A stretch of DNA of 64,000 nucleotides from positions 1-64,000 of the forward strand of contig NZ_JAKGBI010000006.1 of NCBI RefSeq assembly GCF_021530565.1. Reading direction: 5' to 3'. Below are positions 18,501-26,133 of this stretch, piece after piece (positions within the stretch are counted from its first letter, which is position 1; each line of letters begins with the position of its first letter). The translations under genes and the position numbers were made by a program. The notes beneath the pieces are model-generated. The model ran no database searches, was not told the origin of the DNA, and saw only the letters and a list, made by a program, of their open reading frames with translations. Source of the stretch: Pseudoalteromonas sp. SMS1. GTDB lineage: Bacteria > Pseudomonadota > Gammaproteobacteria > Enterobacterales > Alteromonadaceae.

Positions 18501-21000
18501 TACCCTCTGTTGGGCCGTAACTGTTAATGAGCGCGACCTTAGCGCCAAAATGATTTTGATGCTGAGTTACGGTGTTGATAGATAAGGCTTCTCCACCGAC
18601 AATGACTGTGCGCAATTTAGCACAGCTAACCGCGGTAGGATCTGCAACTAATTGCGCCCAGAATGCCGTCGGTAAGCTCACTATGCTGATGTCATGCTTA
18701 TCACAAAAAGCCGCGAAGGCACCCAAGCCCAATTGACACCCTTCGTCTCTCAATACGAGGCGAGCACCTTGGCAAAGCGCACCAAAGTATTCCTCAACAA
18801 AAATATCAAACGAGATACTCGAAAACTGTAATACATGATCTTTTTCACTCAGACCATATGCTGATTTTACATGCTCTTGGTAATTAACAACCGAGCCGTG
18901 CTCAACCATCACACCTTTTGGTTTGCCAGTAGAGCCTGAAGTGTAAATCACATACGCCATATGCGACGCAGTCAAGCCAATGTTATTCGGCGCAATGTTT
19001 TCACAGCAATACACTGAACAGAAATGTGTATCTGTCTTTGCAATGCCATCGAGCGCAACCAGTACGCCTGAAAAGTGTGCAAGTGTTTCTGCAAGTGTGG
19101 TCTGGCTCAGAACAACATGTAACTGCGCATCGTCCAAAAGGTAGTTTAAACGTTCTGGCGGATAAGTAGGATCCAGTGGGACATAGGCTCCCCCCGCTTT
19201 TAATATCCCCATTACCCCAATGGCCATTTCCAATGAACGTTCAATACAAATACCAACCAATGTATCAGGCTGTACACCGTGCTTTTCTCTTAAATAATGG
19301 GCAACCTGATTCGCTTTTTCATTCAATTCACGATAGGTCAACGTCTGACCATCATGTTCAACAGCAATGCGGTCTGGATGCGCAAGCACTTGAGCCTCAA
19401 ACATGGTGTGAATACAAGCCTCTTGCGGATACATTACGCCGGTATCGTTAAGTACGCTTGTTAAGTACTGCAGAGTTTCGGTGGGCTGCGTCACGATTTC
19501 TCTCAGCGGATGTGTATTTGCTGACATCATTGTAGTTAATGTTGTCTCGAAACTCTTCGCAATAGACTCAACTAAGGTGGGTGAGAACAGTCCCTGCGCA
19601 AAAGTCCAATTAACCACCAGCTGCTGGTTCTCTTCTAAACATTCAATATCTAAATCAAGTTCTGTGAAGTTAGCATGTGGTGACGCCACTTTAATTTTCG
19701 CATCACCTAAATTGAGTTCGGGTATATCATTATTTTGCAGTGAAAACAGCACCTGAACAAGCGGGGAGATCGCGTCAAAACGCTCTACGACACTTTGCTG
19801 AACAATCTCATCAAAGGGCGCGTTTTGTTTTTCTAGAACACTCAATACATTTAAATTGTGCGCTTGTAATGCTGCTAATACTTGGGTGTCGCCTTGAATT
19901 TTGGTTCTAATCGGCAACGTATTGACAAAGTACCCGACGACATCACTTAACTCCTGTTGTGTACGATTCGCTACAGGTACGCCCATCACGATGTCATTAT
20001 TGTTGCTATACCTTGATAGCACAAAGGAAATACAAAACTGGAGGAAACTAAACTGCGTGATTCGATGTAACTGACAAAATGCATTAATGGCTTCAGACAT
20101 CTCTTTTGATAGTTTTCTCACCAATGTCGTCGCTTTGGACAATCCCGTTCTAGCTTGGCTATTAACGGGTAGGCTGTGAACTGAAGGCGCCTCTTTTAGA
20201 TACTCTTTAAAGAAAGATACATTGTCTTTGATGTCTTGTTGCGTCTCTTCACTTTGCTGCCAAATTGCGTAATCGATATACTGGTAAGGCATGCCTGGCA
20301 GTGTACGGGCTTCGGATAATAGCATATCGTAAAAGTCGCTTAACTCTTTCACTATCACTCCGACAGACCATCCATCAGATGCAATGTGGTGCATTTTTAT
20401 GTGTAGCTGATAGCTTTCATCATTGAGTTTAATTAACAACGCTTTCAGCATACAGTCTTGCTTTAAATCAAAGCCACAACGCTTAAAGTCCGCTTGCGCT
20501 TGCGTCACAGCGGTTGATGACTCATTTTCCGCGCTTAAGTTAATGGCTTCTAGCTTAAAATTAGACGACTCTTGGATCACTTGCTGTAGTGTCTCATCCA
20601 CTTCGAAATAATTGGTGCGCAAGATAGAATGGCGGACTACAACCTCATTGAACGCCGCCTCTAACATCGGAATAGAGACCGCACCATCGATATGTAAAAC
20701 CCGGTAAAAATGATAGGTATCGCTTGACTGGTGTACATTATCCAAAAACCACATCTGGCTTTGGCCTGATGACAAGGCAGCTTGCTTTACATCAGGGTAC
20801 GCATTTTTCAGTTCATGCTTATGAGCCCCCGAAGTATGTTCCTTTAGAAATTCCAGTAATCCTTGCTTGTGTTCCTTTATTTGGGCGAGCAGTGATTGAG
20901 TCATAGCACCCTTCGGTGCATCTACCTTTAAGTGTCCTTCTTTACTTGATAATTTGATACCAAGTTCAGCACATTGATTTATTATTTTTCTAATACTCAT
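12598..21000 (-). CDS. Nonribosomal peptide synthetase NRPS2 (TubC-C-A-T-C-A-T-C-T*)
   Basis: A 2800-residue bimodular NRPS with an extra C-terminal pair. Order: TubC docking domain (1-55), C1 (HHIASDG), A1, T1, C2 (HHIASDG), A2, T2, C3, and a carrier-like domain at about 2700-2770. The A1 code reads DIESIGSVT (lysine-like). A2 reads DVWHFSLID, essentially the serine code. T1 and T2 both have ELGGHS. C3 has HHLMLDQ, keeping the catalytic His and Asp but with Gln in place of Gly. The last carrier-like domain reads FWDCAKCLH where others have FFELGGHSL: it lacks the attachment serine and its loop is one residue shorter, so it cannot be phosphopantetheinylated there. It may serve as a docking surface for NRPS3. 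The gene begins 94 bp after the exporter gene, beyond a hairpin. Confidence 0.95.
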   Translation of the reverse strand: MSIRKIINQCAELGIKLSSKEGHLKVDAPKGAMTQSLLAQIKEHKQGLLEFLKEHTSGAHKHELKNAYPDVKQAALSSGQSQMWFLDNVHQSSDTYHFYRVLHIDGAVSIPMLEAAFNEVVVRHSILRTNYFEVDETLQQVIQESSNFKLEAINLSAENESSTAVTQAQADFKRCGFDLKQDCMLKALLIKLNDESYQLHIKMHHIASDGWSVGVIVKELSDFYDMLLSEARTLPGMPYQYIDYAIWQQSEETQQDIKDNVSFFKEYLKEAPSVHSLPVNSQARTGLSKATTLVRKLSKEMSEAINAFCQLHRITQFSFLQFCISFVLSRYSNNNDIVMGVPVANRTQQELSDVVGYFVNTLPIRTKIQGDTQVLAALQAHNLNVLSVLEKQNAPFDEIVQQSVVERFDAISPLVQVLFSLQNNDIPELNLGDAKIKVASPHANFTELDLDIECLEENQQLVVNWTFAQGLFSPTLVESIAKSFETTLTTMMSANTHPLREIVTQPTETLQYLTSVLNDTGVMYPQEACIHTMFEAQVLAHPDRIAVEHDGQTLTYRELNEKANQVAHYLREKHGVQPDTLVGICIERSLEMAIGVMGILKAGGAYVPLDPTYPPERLNYLLDDAQLHVVLSQTTLAETLAHFSGVLVALDGIAKTDTHFCSVYCCENIAPNNIGLTASHMAYVIYTSGSTGKPKGVMVEHGSVVNYQEHVKSAYGLSEKDHVLQFSSISFDIFVEEYFGALCQGARLVLRDEGCQLGLGAFAAFCDKHDISIVSLPTAFWAQLVADPTAVSCAKLRTVIVGGEALSINTVTQHQNHFGAKVALINSYGPTEGTVTATSHKVSEKDALSHSITIGKANINNQLFVLDQDNELTPLGGIGELHIGGEGVARGYLNQPALTAERFIAHPLAKPDARSCKLYKTGDLVRYLDDGCLEFIGRKDDQVKIRGFRVEIGEIETHLSQLEGVDSAVVLVKENDGSKQLVGYVRAQHESSFSSDSDFIARVRAQLSEQLPEYMIPGMVMVVSNWPLTSHGKIDKKALPEPDTASLYNEYVAPNNEVEVQLADIWADLLNLDVNTVSTTANFFELGGHSLLSIRLVSEVRAKCGVEISLQDIFENATIAQLAEVVSNSGEVTSYPPMTVVAREERSYPVSFSQQRLWFIDNLKGGTPEYNMPIAFNVRGRFDIAAAEQAFLTILSRHEVLRTVYEVHAGQARQRVMDVSELQFKLQQADFSDLTGEMLASAIQQFVETDATVAFDLQQDTMLRACYIKESDTSGMLVFNMHHIASDGWSTEVVLKEFTELYQAYKEGRAYALAPLKFQYIDFTQWQRAYLTGDILETQIDYWTEQLAELPVVHSVPLDYARPATKQHAGAIVNGHIAGDVADKLLAVARKHQLTPFMLLHGALSLLLARHSNSHDIVIGTPVANRLEESLEPLIGFFVNTLVLRVDTEYEKLSDYFAHVKSVHLAAQSNQDIPFEQLVERLKVPRSAAHSPLFQIMMTTNTQYGVSEDGGSDSDVIQLPDVELTPYESNFIQSKFDLEVDLNISDAGLDINWNYDTNLFTQAHIEQLNTHLCRMLTELSLIGQALETAPHSLAILSSEEAQQQLFALNDTAKTYSTDVCMQQLFEAQVAAHPDNVAVSFEGQELTYKALNEKANQVAHTLRAEYDVKPDTLVGLCTERSLEMVIGILGILKAGGAYVPLDPSYPPERIGYLLEDANLDVVLTHSQVSSVMSQFSGDIILLDGLGTSESHAFSKAGNTNIRIADIGLTAQHLAYVIYTSGSTGKPKGVMVEHQALHNRIEWMHSQYGLNAHDKILQKTPYSFDVSVWEFIWTLCYGAQLVVAKPEGHKDPEYLCALINQAQITKLHFVPSMLGVILQSAAFRQCHSIQQVFCSGEALQQGHVTLFRSTLPDAELHNLYGPTEAAIDVSYWDCAGDISQSVPIGKPIDNIQLLILDANMNIVPLGAVGELHIGGDGLARGYLNKTQLTAERFIENPYYSDLIANSSPRLYKTGDLARVRFDGEIEYQGRTDHQVKIRGLRIELGEIEHQIGGLNNVDSALVTTTEQAGTVQLVAYIKQGQKLGEDHSHYIKELKRELAKAVPIYMVPEIIIVVDEWPLTANGKVNRSALPAPDSNLLQVKYVAPQTQAEHVLVNVWSELLNIPTDRVSTSANFFELGGHSLLVPSMLTQMSQLGYQLAAADVYNAQTLSAIAELAGHSVAQASQYSPVSLVPSGATKLTPDMFDLVDLNETNLAQAVQGVDGGISNVKDILPLLTLQQGFLFQHLANPDLDPYWQSIYMQVKEDKLDEFIAALNTVIQRYDTLRSVYKSMYPIPVSVILNEYALRVDYHRLSDNDAYVTQMEDLTHDMSIDKLPPILLVVGKTKTNVCHVKLMTHHLMLDQVGAAIVLEEVKTILANGLKALTKPVPHRSIVAYLSKIADYDVAKRFFEEALQGVNKTTSVAGITQDTFSQEINTRELYIDTAITEQVRAISQQSNTSPAVFFHTAFAMLMSILSNQRDVVFGSVFSGRQSAPAGSEKAVGMFMNTLPFRVKFSGDDAHVLFESVKESLMGYLAHEHFPMNHAKQLTELGSSDALINALFNFRRGFDTEHNTDVIEQISDADKMGASSPLILAVTDNGDDFHVTVKADNRLSTDAIVNLFKLALLDLSNGLLNKEKTTSLLSKLAGMPSKALWKQHKDQRAEQVDDTSFVAKELKKIWTQVFQIDSEQIEVKTSFWDCAKCLHISEYVEALNARFGIQVDRKSVLTNHTFEQMISYTTNMFVSRSMKEKQNKSNIKKCGVI

Positions 21001-21031
21001 TTGAGGTGACCAAAATTTATTTAAGCAAATA

Positions 21032-21068
21032 AGCCTTACTTTTCTCCCGAGAAAAAGAAAGTAAGGCT
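21032..21068 (-). terminator. Hairpin between exporter and NRPS2 genes (attenuator or partial terminator)
   Basis: The 94-bp gap between the ABC exporter stop and the NRPS2 start contains inverted arms AGCCTTACTTT (21032-21042) and AAAGTAAGGCT (21058-21068). On the minus strand the stem is followed by TTATTTG, a weak T-tract. All upstream genes of the operon are spaced by 2 bp or overlap, so this is the only structured gap in the first part of the operon. It may set the ratio of exporter to NRPS2 transcript. Confidence 0.55.
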
Positions 21069-21094
21069 GAGATACGATAAAAATTAATTATTAT

Positions 21095-22753
21095 TTAACC
21101 AGCTTCCAGCTTTATTGGCTCAAAGTTTTCTAGTATCGAACCATTTTCCATTTTTATTACTCTGTCACAGCAATCGAAATACCTGTCATCATGGGTAATT
21201 GCAATGACCGTTTTACCTCGTTGCTTTAAGTCCGGTAAAACAAATCTGTAGTAAAGGTCTTTAAACTCAGGATCTTGATCAGCAGCCCATTCATCAAGGA
21301 TATATATATCGCGGTCCTCTACCAAGGCAACAATTAGCGCTAACCTTCTACGTTGACCATCTGATAACTTGACGGTTGTAAAGTCATTACCGATTAATTG
21401 CGTTTTGCCAGATAGATTAAATAGCTTTAAATATTTATCTATCAAACTGAGATCTTTTTCTGTGAGCTCTTTATAAACCGTATTAAACAAAAAGTAATCT
21501 GAATATATTACAAACAAACGTTCACGCGCGGATGTAATACTATCCTTATCAACCACCTGATCATCAAATAGAACATGACCTTCATTTGGTAGGTAGTGCA
21601 ACGACACTACTTTGCTTAACGTTGATTTACCAGAACCATTACCACCGACAACAAAACAGGTTTCACCACGACGAATCGTTAAATCAATCGTTCCTATAGA
21701 AAAGCTATGGTCACTTGATTCGTAACTATACTTAATGTTTTTAAGGTTAAGGTGCTTCCAATCTTTATTTATTTGAACTTTTGACTGATACTCTGAAACA
21801 TCAATTGCGTAAAGCTCATTTATTTTATTAATTGAAATCTCACCGAACTTTAGCCTCTGCATTAAGTCTAAAATGCTTGCTATAGGTCCTGTTATATAGA
21901 GCAACGCCATGACAACACCATATAAATTCTGATGTTGAAAGTCAGCGCCTTTCGGTAAAAGAAACACTACCATACCTATTGCAAAAAAGCACAGTATTTC
22001 GCTCGCATTTCCCGCAATATGGATTATAAAGTCGCCTTTTTTTTCGTTTTTAAGTGATTCAACCGTTGGTTTACTGATTTCTTTTTCTAAAAAGCGTGTC
22101 GACTTGTCTTTATTGAGCTTCAGCTCATAAACACCATAAATGAGACCTCGAAAGCCATTTTGCATTGTGTCTTTAAGATCTCTTGACTTACTGTAGTACT
22201 TTTTAGTTCTGCTGACAGGGAATTGAAACAAGAATAACCCTACTACAATCCCCAAAATCGTAAACATAAATATTTTAAAATCAAGAATAGACAAATAAGC
22301 AAGCATACCCAATGCCGTGACACCAGATACCAACACCATGGGCACAGCCAATGCTGCGCCGGTAATGCGGCTCATGTCTTCTGTGAGCATATTCAGCATT
22401 TTCGGTAACCCCATTTTTTCAACTTGGCTTACCTCCATGGCATTAATCTTTTTAGATAAATCAATTCTCAGTTTGGCCACCGCTGTTTTCGCCAAATTAT
22501 TCACCAAAATCACCGAACTGGCTTTGGTCAACAGGACACAAAATATCAGTAAGAAGAACCACGTTTGCACATGCTCTTTATGTTCGTCTCCGAGAATAAA
22601 TTGATGGTCATCACTGAGTCCCGACAAAATAGTCGGAATGATCAGCGCATAAAGCGCACCGGACAACACACTTAAAATCACTGCTAGGCAGAGTTTCTTG
22701 GGAGAGCCGCTTAAAAGCAGCCTCCGTAACGTAAGATAATTAGTTGAATTCAT
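21095..22753 (-). CDS. Cyclic-peptide-type ABC exporter (PvdE/SyrD-like, fused TMD-NBD)
   Basis: A 552-residue half-transporter with six predicted membrane segments in the first 300 residues and a C-terminal ATPase. The ATPase shows Walker A GGNGSGKST, the signature variant LSDGQRRR and Walker B IYILDEWAADQDPEF. This architecture and the modified signature match the cyclic peptide exporter family of PvdE and SyrD, which moves NRPS lipopeptides or siderophore precursors across the inner membrane, working as a dimer. It sits between NRPS1 and NRPS2, 2 bp after NRPS1, so export of the cluster product is the obvious role. A second, MacAB-like efflux set at 31.5-36 kb may complete export through the outer membrane. 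Confidence 0.92.
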   Translation of the reverse strand: MNSTNYLTLRRLLLSGSPKKLCLAVILSVLSGALYALIIPTILSGLSDDHQFILGDEHKEHVQTWFFLLIFCVLLTKASSVILVNNLAKTAVAKLRIDLSKKINAMEVSQVEKMGLPKMLNMLTEDMSRITGAALAVPMVLVSGVTALGMLAYLSILDFKIFMFTILGIVVGLFLFQFPVSRTKKYYSKSRDLKDTMQNGFRGLIYGVYELKLNKDKSTRFLEKEISKPTVESLKNEKKGDFIIHIAGNASEILCFFAIGMVVFLLPKGADFQHQNLYGVVMALLYITGPIASILDLMQRLKFGEISINKINELYAIDVSEYQSKVQINKDWKHLNLKNIKYSYESSDHSFSIGTIDLTIRRGETCFVVGGNGSGKSTLSKVVSLHYLPNEGHVLFDDQVVDKDSITSARERLFVIYSDYFLFNTVYKELTEKDLSLIDKYLKLFNLSGKTQLIGNDFTTVKLSDGQRRRLALIVALVEDRDIYILDEWAADQDPEFKDLYYRFVLPDLKQRGKTVIAITHDDRYFDCCDRVIKMENGSILENFEPIKLEAG

Positions 22754-22755
22754 AG

Positions 22756-25700
22756 TTATATGACGAACTCGTCAACCTCCCCTTGCATCTCATCAAGATC
22801 ACCTTTGATAACCGATGCACTCAACGAGTGCGTTTCGACTTCATCATCAATCACTTGTCCACACTGTTGAATCGTTGAAGCCTCGAAGAAGCGTCTCAAT
22901 GGTAGATTGATCTCGAAGTGCTCGTTGATATTATTAATTAACTTAGTCGCCATCAGAGAATGCCCACCAAGTTCAAAAAAGCTATCGACAATCGATATCT
23001 GTTCTAGCTCAAGCATTGAGCACCACAAAGTATGTAAATATCTTTCAGTGTCACTTTGCGGCGGCATACAACTCGACTGACTTGTCGGCTTGGGTAGCTT
23101 ATTGCGATCTACCTTACCATTTGGGTTATGCGGAAATGCATCTAACTTCACATACACGGACGGACGCATTGATTCAGGGATACTTTGAGCCAATACTGCC
23201 TTGATTTGCCCTTCAATATCACCTTTTGCATCGACGTCATACACCGTGTAATACAGCACAAATTTACTGTCGCCATTTTCCAGCGGCACCACATGTGCAA
23301 TGCACTTTTTAACCGCATCAACTTGATTCGCCAAGCTCTCAATTTCACCGGTTTCAATACGTATGCCACGTAGACTGACTTGATGGTCAACTCGACCCAT
23401 AAATTCAAAGTGTCCCGTGGGGAGTAATTTTGCGCGATCTCCCGTTTTGTATAGTCGCTCATTGAGCCTTTTGTTGAAGATGAACTTTTCATCAGTCAAC
23501 TCAGGCAACCCTACATAGCCGTGCGCTAAGGAAAGACCACCCACATATAATTCGCCAGATACCCCAACAGGTTGCACGATACCGAGACGGTTCATCGTAT
23601 AAAACTTCATGTTGGGATGTGGCTTGCCAACACTATACCCATTGCCATCGTGTTCATGGGACAAATAACCGCTGCTCACCACGGAAGACTCGGTCATACC
23701 GTACAATACTCGCACCACCACATCGGCGCGCCAAGCTGTCAACCTTTTTAGTAAAATAGGCGGTACCGGCTCTGCCCCAACGAGCAATAACCTTAATTTC
23801 GGATAGCGCGTCTGGTCGGACTCTATTTGATCTAGCCACTGTGCCATCAGACTCGGTACCATATGCATAACAGTTACATCTTGGGTTCTTTCAATCAGTT
23901 GATTGATATCTGTGACATCTGATTTATTCAGCACTTTCACCGTACCACCAGACACCAATGGGACAAAAGTCTCTAGTAATGACACACCAAAAGCTTGAGA
24001 GCCAACGGTTGGCATGATGTCTGCTGTTTGGTAGTTATATACTTTACGATTAGCCTGTAAAGAGTAGTAAATACTGCCATGTGGGACAACAACACCTTTA
24101 GGTTTACCAGTCGACCCCGAAGTATAAATGATATAGGCAGGGTCCGACTCTGTCAGTGTTGGTAGCGTCGCTTCGCCTCCTTGTGCAAGCAAGGTGTCGT
24201 AATCTGCTTTTGTAATTTTTCCAGCAATGGCTGCTGAGGGTATCTGCGTGGTGGCATGAATTAATACTTTGGCATCTGAATTATCGCAAATATATGCCAA
24301 TCGCTCTGCAGGATAGCTTGGATCAAGCGGTACATACACAAAACCTGCGCGCATCATCGCATACATGGTCACGACTTGATTTAGCGATTTGTCCATATAT
24401 ACCGCAACACGCTGACCGAAGCTAACCCCTTGTTGCTGCAGGCCGCTAATCAATAGGTTTGCTTTGTTCGTCAATTCACGGTATGTCAAACTATTGGTAC
24501 CATCGGTCACCGCGATTGCATCAGGTTGCGACGTGGCATATTGCTCTATTAGTTCAGGGTTGCTCAAATAGGTATTAAAGTCAGCTTTACTTACCGGGCG
24601 CTGTAAATCGCCCAAGTCAAATTCATAGTGTAAAACCTTGCCAAATTCGCTCTGAACATGGTGCTCTACAAATGCTAAATAGTAATCAAGCAAAGTCTCT
24701 ATGCGAGCGCGGCTAAACAGATTCGTATTGAATTCCCAATCAATCTTAATGCTTTCCTTTAAGATTGACACGTGCACTGAAAAGTCAAACTTAGCAACGG
24801 CTTGACGGTTACTGATCACTTCGGTCTCGAGTGCATTCAGAGCGAGTCCATTTATTGCGTCTTCTTGTAGTACAAACTGCATTTGTACCAAAGGGTTGTA
24901 GGATGGATCTCGGTCAATATTCAAACCCTCTAGCATCATTTCAAATGGTAATTGCTGATACTTTAAGGCTGCTTGGTGCTGAACGCGAGTGCTCTCAATT
25001 AAGTGATTTACATCCGTATTTTCGTCAAACTGATAGCGAAATGGAATGGTGTTTGCGAACATACCAATGGTGTTTTTAAAATCACTAGGTACACGATTCG
25101 CATAGACAGAGCTCATCACTAACTCACTTTCATCACCCAAACGCGCCATAAAGCCTGCGAAAAGTGATTGCAGCGCTAAGAAAGTCGATACGTTCTTCTG
25201 CTTAGCGAAGCGCTTAATTTTAGAGAGTAAAACACCTTCAACTTGATAGCTGAGATTATCCCCTTCAACAGACATGGTCGAAGGACGTGCAAACTCCAAA
25301 GGGAAATTATGACAGCTGGGCGCACCTTCTAATAAATCAAACCAGTATTTACGCGCCTCTTCACACGCCGCACTATTTAGATATGCTTTGTGCCACAATG
25401 CGTAATCCGCATACTGCGGTGCAGAGAATACCTCCCCAGTTATTTCAGTCACGTTATCTGACGAGTGATAGAAGTCGTATGCTTCGCTAAGTGCGTTAAT
25501 AATAAGCTTTGCTGAGTATCCATCTATTGCTATATGGTGCAGGTTTAGGCTCAGGATCTGTTCATCTCCTGAACGCAATAACACACATCTGATTGGCCAT
25601 TGCTCAGCTAAATCAAAGTTGTGGTCTGCCTCTTGACGGAGGCAATGTGCTAACTGCTCTGTTGGAACCTCCATCACCTCAAACGGCACTTTCGCCCGTT

Positions 25701-26133
25701 CAAAAGGCTCCACAATTTGAACAAGTTCACTGCCTTTATACTGATATACCGTTCTCAAAATATGGAATCGCTCACACAGATACGCGATAGCTTGCGTCAA
25801 TGCAGCTTCTTCAAGCTCGCCTGTCAATCGAAATGCAACAGGGACATTGTAAAAATTTTGCTCTTGCGAAAGCGATTCTAAAAAATGAATATTTTGCTGT
25901 AAATTACTGACTGGCGCTTCATATTGCTCTGAGTTTACTTGGGAGTGAAAGGTTAAGTCCCCTTCATTTTGCTGTCCAAACAATGCCAGTAAGTCTGCCT
26001 TGCACGCCTTTAACTTCTCGATATCTTGTTCAGTTAAATTATCGGTATCCCCCGTGATGAGCAGATCATTGTCTTCACTTTGGATGATAATGTTACGCAA
26101 ATGCAGATCGTACACAAGCTGTTTAGCTATCAT
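22756..26133 (-). CDS. Nonribosomal peptide synthetase NRPS1 (TubC-C-A-T) with atypical adenylation domain
   Basis: An 1125-residue single-module NRPS: TubC-type docking domain (1-50), condensation domain with HHIAIDG (199-205), adenylation domain (about 530-1030) and carrier with ELGGHS (Ser1059). The start overlaps the FAAL stop by 4 bp, so this is the first condensing module and should join the fatty acyl group to its own substrate. The A4 region reads AFGVSLLE, so the position equivalent to GrsA Asp235, which binds the alpha-amino group, is glycine. The hand-read code is GVLHLGLVV. Loss of Asp235 is known in adenylation domains that take keto, hydroxy, beta-amino or aryl acids. The other core motifs, including the NPNGKVDR lysine, look intact, so the domain is probably active on an unusual monomer. 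Confidence 0.93.
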   Translation of the reverse strand: MIAKQLVYDLHLRNIIIQSEDNDLLITGDTDNLTEQDIEKLKACKADLLALFGQQNEGDLTFHSQVNSEQYEAPVSNLQQNIHFLESLSQEQNFYNVPVAFRLTGELEEAALTQAIAYLCERFHILRTVYQYKGSELVQIVEPFERAKVPFEVMEVPTEQLAHCLRQEADHNFDLAEQWPIRCVLLRSGDEQILSLNLHHIAIDGYSAKLIINALSEAYDFYHSSDNVTEITGEVFSAPQYADYALWHKAYLNSAACEEARKYWFDLLEGAPSCHNFPLEFARPSTMSVEGDNLSYQVEGVLLSKIKRFAKQKNVSTFLALQSLFAGFMARLGDESELVMSSVYANRVPSDFKNTIGMFANTIPFRYQFDENTDVNHLIESTRVQHQAALKYQQLPFEMMLEGLNIDRDPSYNPLVQMQFVLQEDAINGLALNALETEVISNRQAVAKFDFSVHVSILKESIKIDWEFNTNLFSRARIETLLDYYLAFVEHHVQSEFGKVLHYEFDLGDLQRPVSKADFNTYLSNPELIEQYATSQPDAIAVTDGTNSLTYRELTNKANLLISGLQQQGVSFGQRVAVYMDKSLNQVVTMYAMMRAGFVYVPLDPSYPAERLAYICDNSDAKVLIHATTQIPSAAIAGKITKADYDTLLAQGGEATLPTLTESDPAYIIYTSGSTGKPKGVVVPHGSIYYSLQANRKVYNYQTADIMPTVGSQAFGVSLLETFVPLVSGGTVKVLNKSDVTDINQLIERTQDVTVMHMVPSLMAQWLDQIESDQTRYPKLRLLLVGAEPVPPILLKRLTAWRADVVVRVLYGMTESSVVSSGYLSHEHDGNGYSVGKPHPNMKFYTMNRLGIVQPVGVSGELYVGGLSLAHGYVGLPELTDEKFIFNKRLNERLYKTGDRAKLLPTGHFEFMGRVDHQVSLRGIRIETGEIESLANQVDAVKKCIAHVVPLENGDSKFVLYYTVYDVDAKGDIEGQIKAVLAQSIPESMRPSVYVKLDAFPHNPNGKVDRNKLPKPTSQSSCMPPQSDTERYLHTLWCSMLELEQISIVDSFFELGGHSLMATKLINNINEHFEINLPLRRFFEASTIQQCGQVIDDEVETHSLSASVIKGDLDEMQGEVDEFVI

